Positions 61,377 to 64,000 of a DNA stretch of 64,000 nucleotides are shown piece by piece. This DNA comes from Mesorhizobium sp. ORS 3359 (GTDB lineage: Bacteria > Pseudomonadota > Alphaproteobacteria > Rhizobiales > Rhizobiaceae), in the NCBI GenBank assembly GCA_000824845.1, contig CCNC01000204.1, positions 1 to 64,000 of the forward strand. The letters run 5' to 3'. Below the pieces are notes generated by a model. It did no database searches and was not told the DNA's origin. It saw nothing but the letters and a program-made list of their open reading frames with translations. Both the position numbers and the translations under genes were made by a program. Position 1 is the first letter of the stretch. The number at the start of each line of letters is the position of its first letter.

Positions 61377-62525
61377 ATGGGGCGGCTCGATCGCTGCGTT
61401 TCGTTGGAGGATTTCCGCCTGCTGGCGCGCCGCCGGCTGCCGAAATCGGTCTTCGAGTTCGTCGATGGCGGGGCGGGCCAGGAACTGACCCTGCGCGACA
61501 ACCGCGCCGCCTTCGAGCGTATGCGGCTGCTGCCGCGTGTTCTGACCGACGTATCCCGGCCCGACCTCACCACCACCTTGTGGTCGAAGACCTATCCGAC
61601 GCCGCTGGTGATCAGCCCGATGGGGTCCTGCGCGCTCGTTCGCCCCGGCGCCGACATTGCCATTGCTTCAGCGGCAGCGGCCCGCGGTATTCCCTACACG
61701 CTGTCGACCATGGCGACGACCGGCATCGAGCGGATGGCAAGGGCGGTCCAGGGGCCCCTCTGGTTCCAGCTCTATGTGCTGAAGGATTTCGAATTCAATC
61801 GCCGGCTGGTGCGGCAGGCTGAAGAGTTCGGCTATTCGGCGCTGGTCGTCACTGTCGACCTGCAGACGGGCGGCAAGCGCGAGAAGGATCTGAGGAACGG
61901 GATTTCGATTCCGCTCAGGCCTTCTCTGCGACACCTGGTCGAAGGGATCGCGCATCCGGCCTGGTCGCTTCGCTTGCTTCGCGGCGGCCTGCCTCAGTTC
62001 GAGAATGTCCGAGGCTATCTCGGTGATACCAGCGCGGGGCTGACGATCGCAGCGCGCGTCGGCGGCAATCTCCACGCGGGTTTCGACTGGGACGACTTCC
62101 GCACGATCCGCGACTGGTGGAAGGGGCCGCTGATCGTCAAGGGCGTCCTGCACCCGGACGATGCCGTGAGATTGATCGCGGCGGGCGCGGACGGGATCTG
62201 GGTGTCCAATCACGGCGGCCGCCAGCTCGACGGCGCGGTCGCGAGCATCGATGCGACCGGTGCCATTCATGCGGCCGTTGGCGGCAGGGCTCCGGTCCTG
62301 ATCGATTCCGGCGTCCGTACGGGCATGGACGTCATCAAGGCAAAAGCACGCGGGGCAGCGGCCTCGGCAATCGGCCGAGCCGCGCTGTTCGGCGCGGTGA
62401 TGGGACAGGTTGGCGTCGAGCGTGGGCTGGATATCCTGCTTGAGGAAATCGCCACCGGCCTGAAGCTTTCCGGGGTGCCCGGTTTTCAGCAAGTCGGCCC
62501 AGCCCTGATTGCGCCTGCGGGCTAG
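61377..62525 (+). CDS. FMN-dependent alpha-hydroxyacid oxidase/dehydrogenase
   Basis: A 382-residue member of the lactate/mandelate/glycolate oxidase family. Landmarks are FEFVDGGAGQELTLRDN, ISPMGSCALVRPGAD, LWFQLYVL, VTVDLQTGGKREKD, the Lys in LIVKGVLHPDDA, the catalytic His in SNHGGRQLDG and DSGVRTGMDVIKAKARGA. It oxidises a 2-hydroxy acid to a 2-oxo acid. Together with the upstream genes it could process an acid imported by the 50082-56855 transporter. Confidence 0.9.
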   Translation: MGRLDRCVSLEDFRLLARRRLPKSVFEFVDGGAGQELTLRDNRAAFERMRLLPRVLTDVSRPDLTTTLWSKTYPTPLVISPMGSCALVRPGADIAIASAAAARGIPYTLSTMATTGIERMARAVQGPLWFQLYVLKDFEFNRRLVRQAEEFGYSALVVTVDLQTGGKREKDLRNGISIPLRPSLRHLVEGIAHPAWSLRLLRGGLPQFENVRGYLGDTSAGLTIAARVGGNLHAGFDWDDFRTIRDWWKGPLIVKGVLHPDDAVRLIAAGADGIWVSNHGGRQLDGAVASIDATGAIHAAVGGRAPVLIDSGVRTGMDVIKAKARGAAASAIGRAALFGAVMGQVGVERGLDILLEEIATGLKLSGVPGFQQVGPALIAPAG

Positions 62526-62629
62526 CCGAACGAAACCTTTGCCACACCTATACTTTGCCGAGGCGCCAGGTTGCGCCGATCATGGCCGGCGGTTATGCCG
62601 GGCCAGGATTTCCCAACGAGAGGCAACCG

Positions 62630-63463
62630 ATGAAGGTCGTTTCCACCTCCAAATCGCATGGCGGCATCCAGGGCGTCTATTCGCATGCTTCGGAGGTCTG
62701 CGCCTGCGACATGACCTTTGCGGTGTTCGTGCCGCCGCAGGCCAAGGACGGGCGGCTTCCGGTCCTCTGGTATCTGTCGGGCCTGACCTGCACCCATGCC
62801 AATGTCATGGACAAGGGCGAGTACCGGCGCCTGGCGTCCGAACTCGGGCTCGTCATCGTGTGTCCCGACACCAGCCCGCGTGGACCTGACGTCCCCGACG
62901 AGAAGGACAATTGGCAGTTCGGCTGCGGCGCCGGTTTCTATCTCGACGCGACCGAGCAGCCTTATGCGAAGAACTACCGCATGTACTCCTACATCGCCGA
63001 GGAATTGCCGTCGCTGGTCGCCGCTAATTTTGCGGTCGACATGTCGCGTCAGGCAATCTTCGGCCATTCGATGGGCGGGCACGGCGCACTGACGATCGCG
63101 CTGAAGAACCCGCAGCGCTACCGGAGCTGCTCGGCCTTCGCGCCGATCGTGCAGCCCTCGACGGCCGGCTGGTCGCGGCCCGCCTTCGAAAAATATCTCG
63201 GATCGGACGAAAAGAGCTGGCGCGCCTACGATGCGACGCTGCTGATCGAGGACGGCAAGCGGTTCCCGGAATTTCTCGTCGACCAGGGCACGGCGGACGG
63301 TTTCCTGCAGGACGGTCTTCGGCCATGGCTGCTGGAAGAAGCCTGCGGGAAGGCAGGCATCGATCTGACCCTGCGCATGCAGGAAGGCTACGACCATTCC
63401 TACAATTTCATCTCGACCTTCATGGACGATCATCTGAAGTGGCATGCCAGCCGGCTTAAGTGA
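62630..63463 (+). CDS. fghA: S-formylglutathione hydrolase
   Basis: A 277-residue serine esterase that hydrolyses S-formylglutathione in the glutathione-dependent formaldehyde pathway. The nucleophile elbow is FGHSMGGHGALTIAL; LPVLWYLSGLTCTHANVMDKGEYRR, PDTSPRGPDVPDEKDNW and the late catalytic His in YDHSYNFISTF match esterase D. ATG 62630 follows GAGAGG. Formaldehyde made by the TMADH-like demethylase at 26682 could feed such a pathway, but the genes are not adjacent. Confidence 0.93.
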   Translation: MKVVSTSKSHGGIQGVYSHASEVCACDMTFAVFVPPQAKDGRLPVLWYLSGLTCTHANVMDKGEYRRLASELGLVIVCPDTSPRGPDVPDEKDNWQFGCGAGFYLDATEQPYAKNYRMYSYIAEELPSLVAANFAVDMSRQAIFGHSMGGHGALTIALKNPQRYRSCSAFAPIVQPSTAGWSRPAFEKYLGSDEKSWRAYDATLLIEDGKRFPEFLVDQGTADGFLQDGLRPWLLEEACGKAGIDLTLRMQEGYDHSYNFISTFMDDHLKWHASRLK

Positions 63464-63572
63464 CATCGTCCGCAGAATGTGAACCCCGCCGCAATCGAAC
63501 GGTCCATTCCGGGTCACCCGCGACTAAAGGGATATCGGCGTTCACCTTCCGGTGAGCGCGCGTATTTCCGGC

Positions 63573-63597
63573 GGAACATTCCTCTTTTCGCACTGTT
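63573..63597 (+). promoter_or_regulatory. Candidate EcfG (general stress) promoter
   Basis: GGAAC (63573-63577), 17 bases, then GTT (63595-63597), matching the alphaproteobacterial EcfG consensus GGAAC-N16/17-CGTT except for T instead of C before GTT. Transcription would start about 25 bases before the DUF2231 gene, leaving a short leader with GGAAAGGAG. Confidence 0.55.
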
Positions 63598-63629
63598 AAG
63601 CCAGCAGCAGCGCGGAAAGGAGCTTGCGC

Positions 63630-64000
63630 ATGGACAATCCGCGATCCACGGCAAGCATGGCCGGCCATCCCATCCATCCCATGCTCGTCACCATCCCGAT
63701 CGCCTGTTTCGTCGGGACCTTGCTCACCGATGCCGCCTATTGGCGGACGGCCGAAATGACCTGGGCCAACTTCTCGGCCTGGCTTGTAACCGTCGGTGTC
63801 ATCGTCGGCATTCTGGCTGCCATAGCGGGGCTTACTGACTTTCTTGGCAGCCGCAGGATACGCGCCCAGCCGACGGCATGGCTGCACATGGCCGGCAATC
63901 TCGTCGCGCTCGTTCTGTCTTTCTTTAACATGCTGATCCACACGCGCGATGCCTGGACGTCCGTCGTGCCGACCGGACTGATCTTGTCGGCGCTGGTGGT
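63630..64000 (+). CDS. DUF2231-family membrane protein, 3' end cut by window
   Basis: The first 123 codons of an inner-membrane protein, open at the window end. The start MAGHPIHPMLVTIPIACFVG is the hallmark of DUF2231, followed by membrane segments (ANFSAWLVTVGVIVGILAAI, AWLHMAGNLVALVLSFF). The conserved HPIHPM His residues suggest metal or haem contact. Function unknown. An EcfG-type promoter and GGAAAGGAG ribosome site lie upstream, so it is probably a general-stress gene. Confidence 0.82.
   Translation, partial: MDNPRSTASMAGHPIHPMLVTIPIACFVGTLLTDAAYWRTAEMTWANFSAWLVTVGVIVGILAAIAGLTDFLGSRRIRAQPTAWLHMAGNLVALVLSFFNMLIHTRDAWTSVVPTGLILSALV

Noticed and set aside
1..64000. Transposons, integrases, phage genes, tRNA or rRNA genes
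   Set aside because: I looked for transposase and integrase motifs, terminal inverted repeats beside genes, and tRNA/rRNA signatures and found none I could support.

Overview
The window is high-GC, almost entirely coding DNA of an alphaproteobacterium of the rhizobial order, most likely Mesorhizobium or a close Phyllobacteriaceae relative. Pointers are a Brucella BP26-type SIMPL protein, a short second FtsZ like that of Sinorhizobium, a dispersed rhizobial palindromic element (12831-12931), a candidate EcfG general-stress promoter (63573-63597), and many ABC importers paired with LysR-controlled catabolic genes. I see no rRNA, tRNA, CRISPR array, transposase or phage gene. This assignment rests on gene content and motifs read by eye, not on a database search.

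Layout. 0.2-8.4 kb: an HSDL2-like SDR, then an arabinan or arabino-oligosaccharide locus (GH51 arabinofuranosidase, binding protein, two permeases, a separate convergent MsmX/UgpC-type ATPase and an unusual ArsR-type regulator) with palindromes in each promoter region. 8.4-13.8 kb: envelope and housekeeping genes (SIMPL protein, small secreted protein, YcgN-type cysteine-cluster protein, OmpA protein with a long low-complexity repeat region, UPF0114 membrane protein), palindromic repeats and a possible small RNA. 13.9-19.7 kb: an NmrA-like SDR divergent from a LysR gene, an SsuA/TauA-type ABC importer with a structured leader, and a secreted alpha/beta hydrolase. 19.9-28.8 kb: an amine/imine catabolic group (GMC oxidoreductase, FAD monooxygenase, RidA, DUF1028, LysR, M20 deacylase, TMADH/DMADH-like flavoprotein).

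28.8-47.4 kb is the densest accessory-type region. A translationally coupled operon encodes LysR, an Ldh-family reductase, a 549-residue protein of unknown function, a DUF3726-like protein and a SABATH-type carboxyl methyltransferase. It is divergent from a ketoglutarate-semialdehyde-type dehydrogenase and an M19 peptidase relative. Next come hydantoinase/oxoprolinase A and B, a uronate-dehydrogenase-like epimerase, two SDRs, a LysR, a DapA-family aldolase and a divergent proline-racemase-family enzyme with Ser/Thr instead of Cys/Cys. Several of these enzymes would fit routes ending in 2-oxoglutarate semialdehyde.

47.6-64 kb: FtsZ2, an apparently orphan maleylacetate reductase, an RbsABC-type importer in which one permease is fused to a strictosidine-synthase/SMP-30-like beta-propeller and is followed by a second propeller gene, then LysR, aldehyde dehydrogenase, SDR, isopropylmalate-dehydrogenase-like and FMN hydroxyacid-oxidase genes (probably the catabolic side of that importer), S-formylglutathione hydrolase, and a DUF2231 membrane protein cut by the window edge.

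The best candidates for undescribed biology are the permease-propeller fusion importer (50082-56855) and the coupled Ldh / unknown / DUF3726 / SABATH operon (29943-35211).
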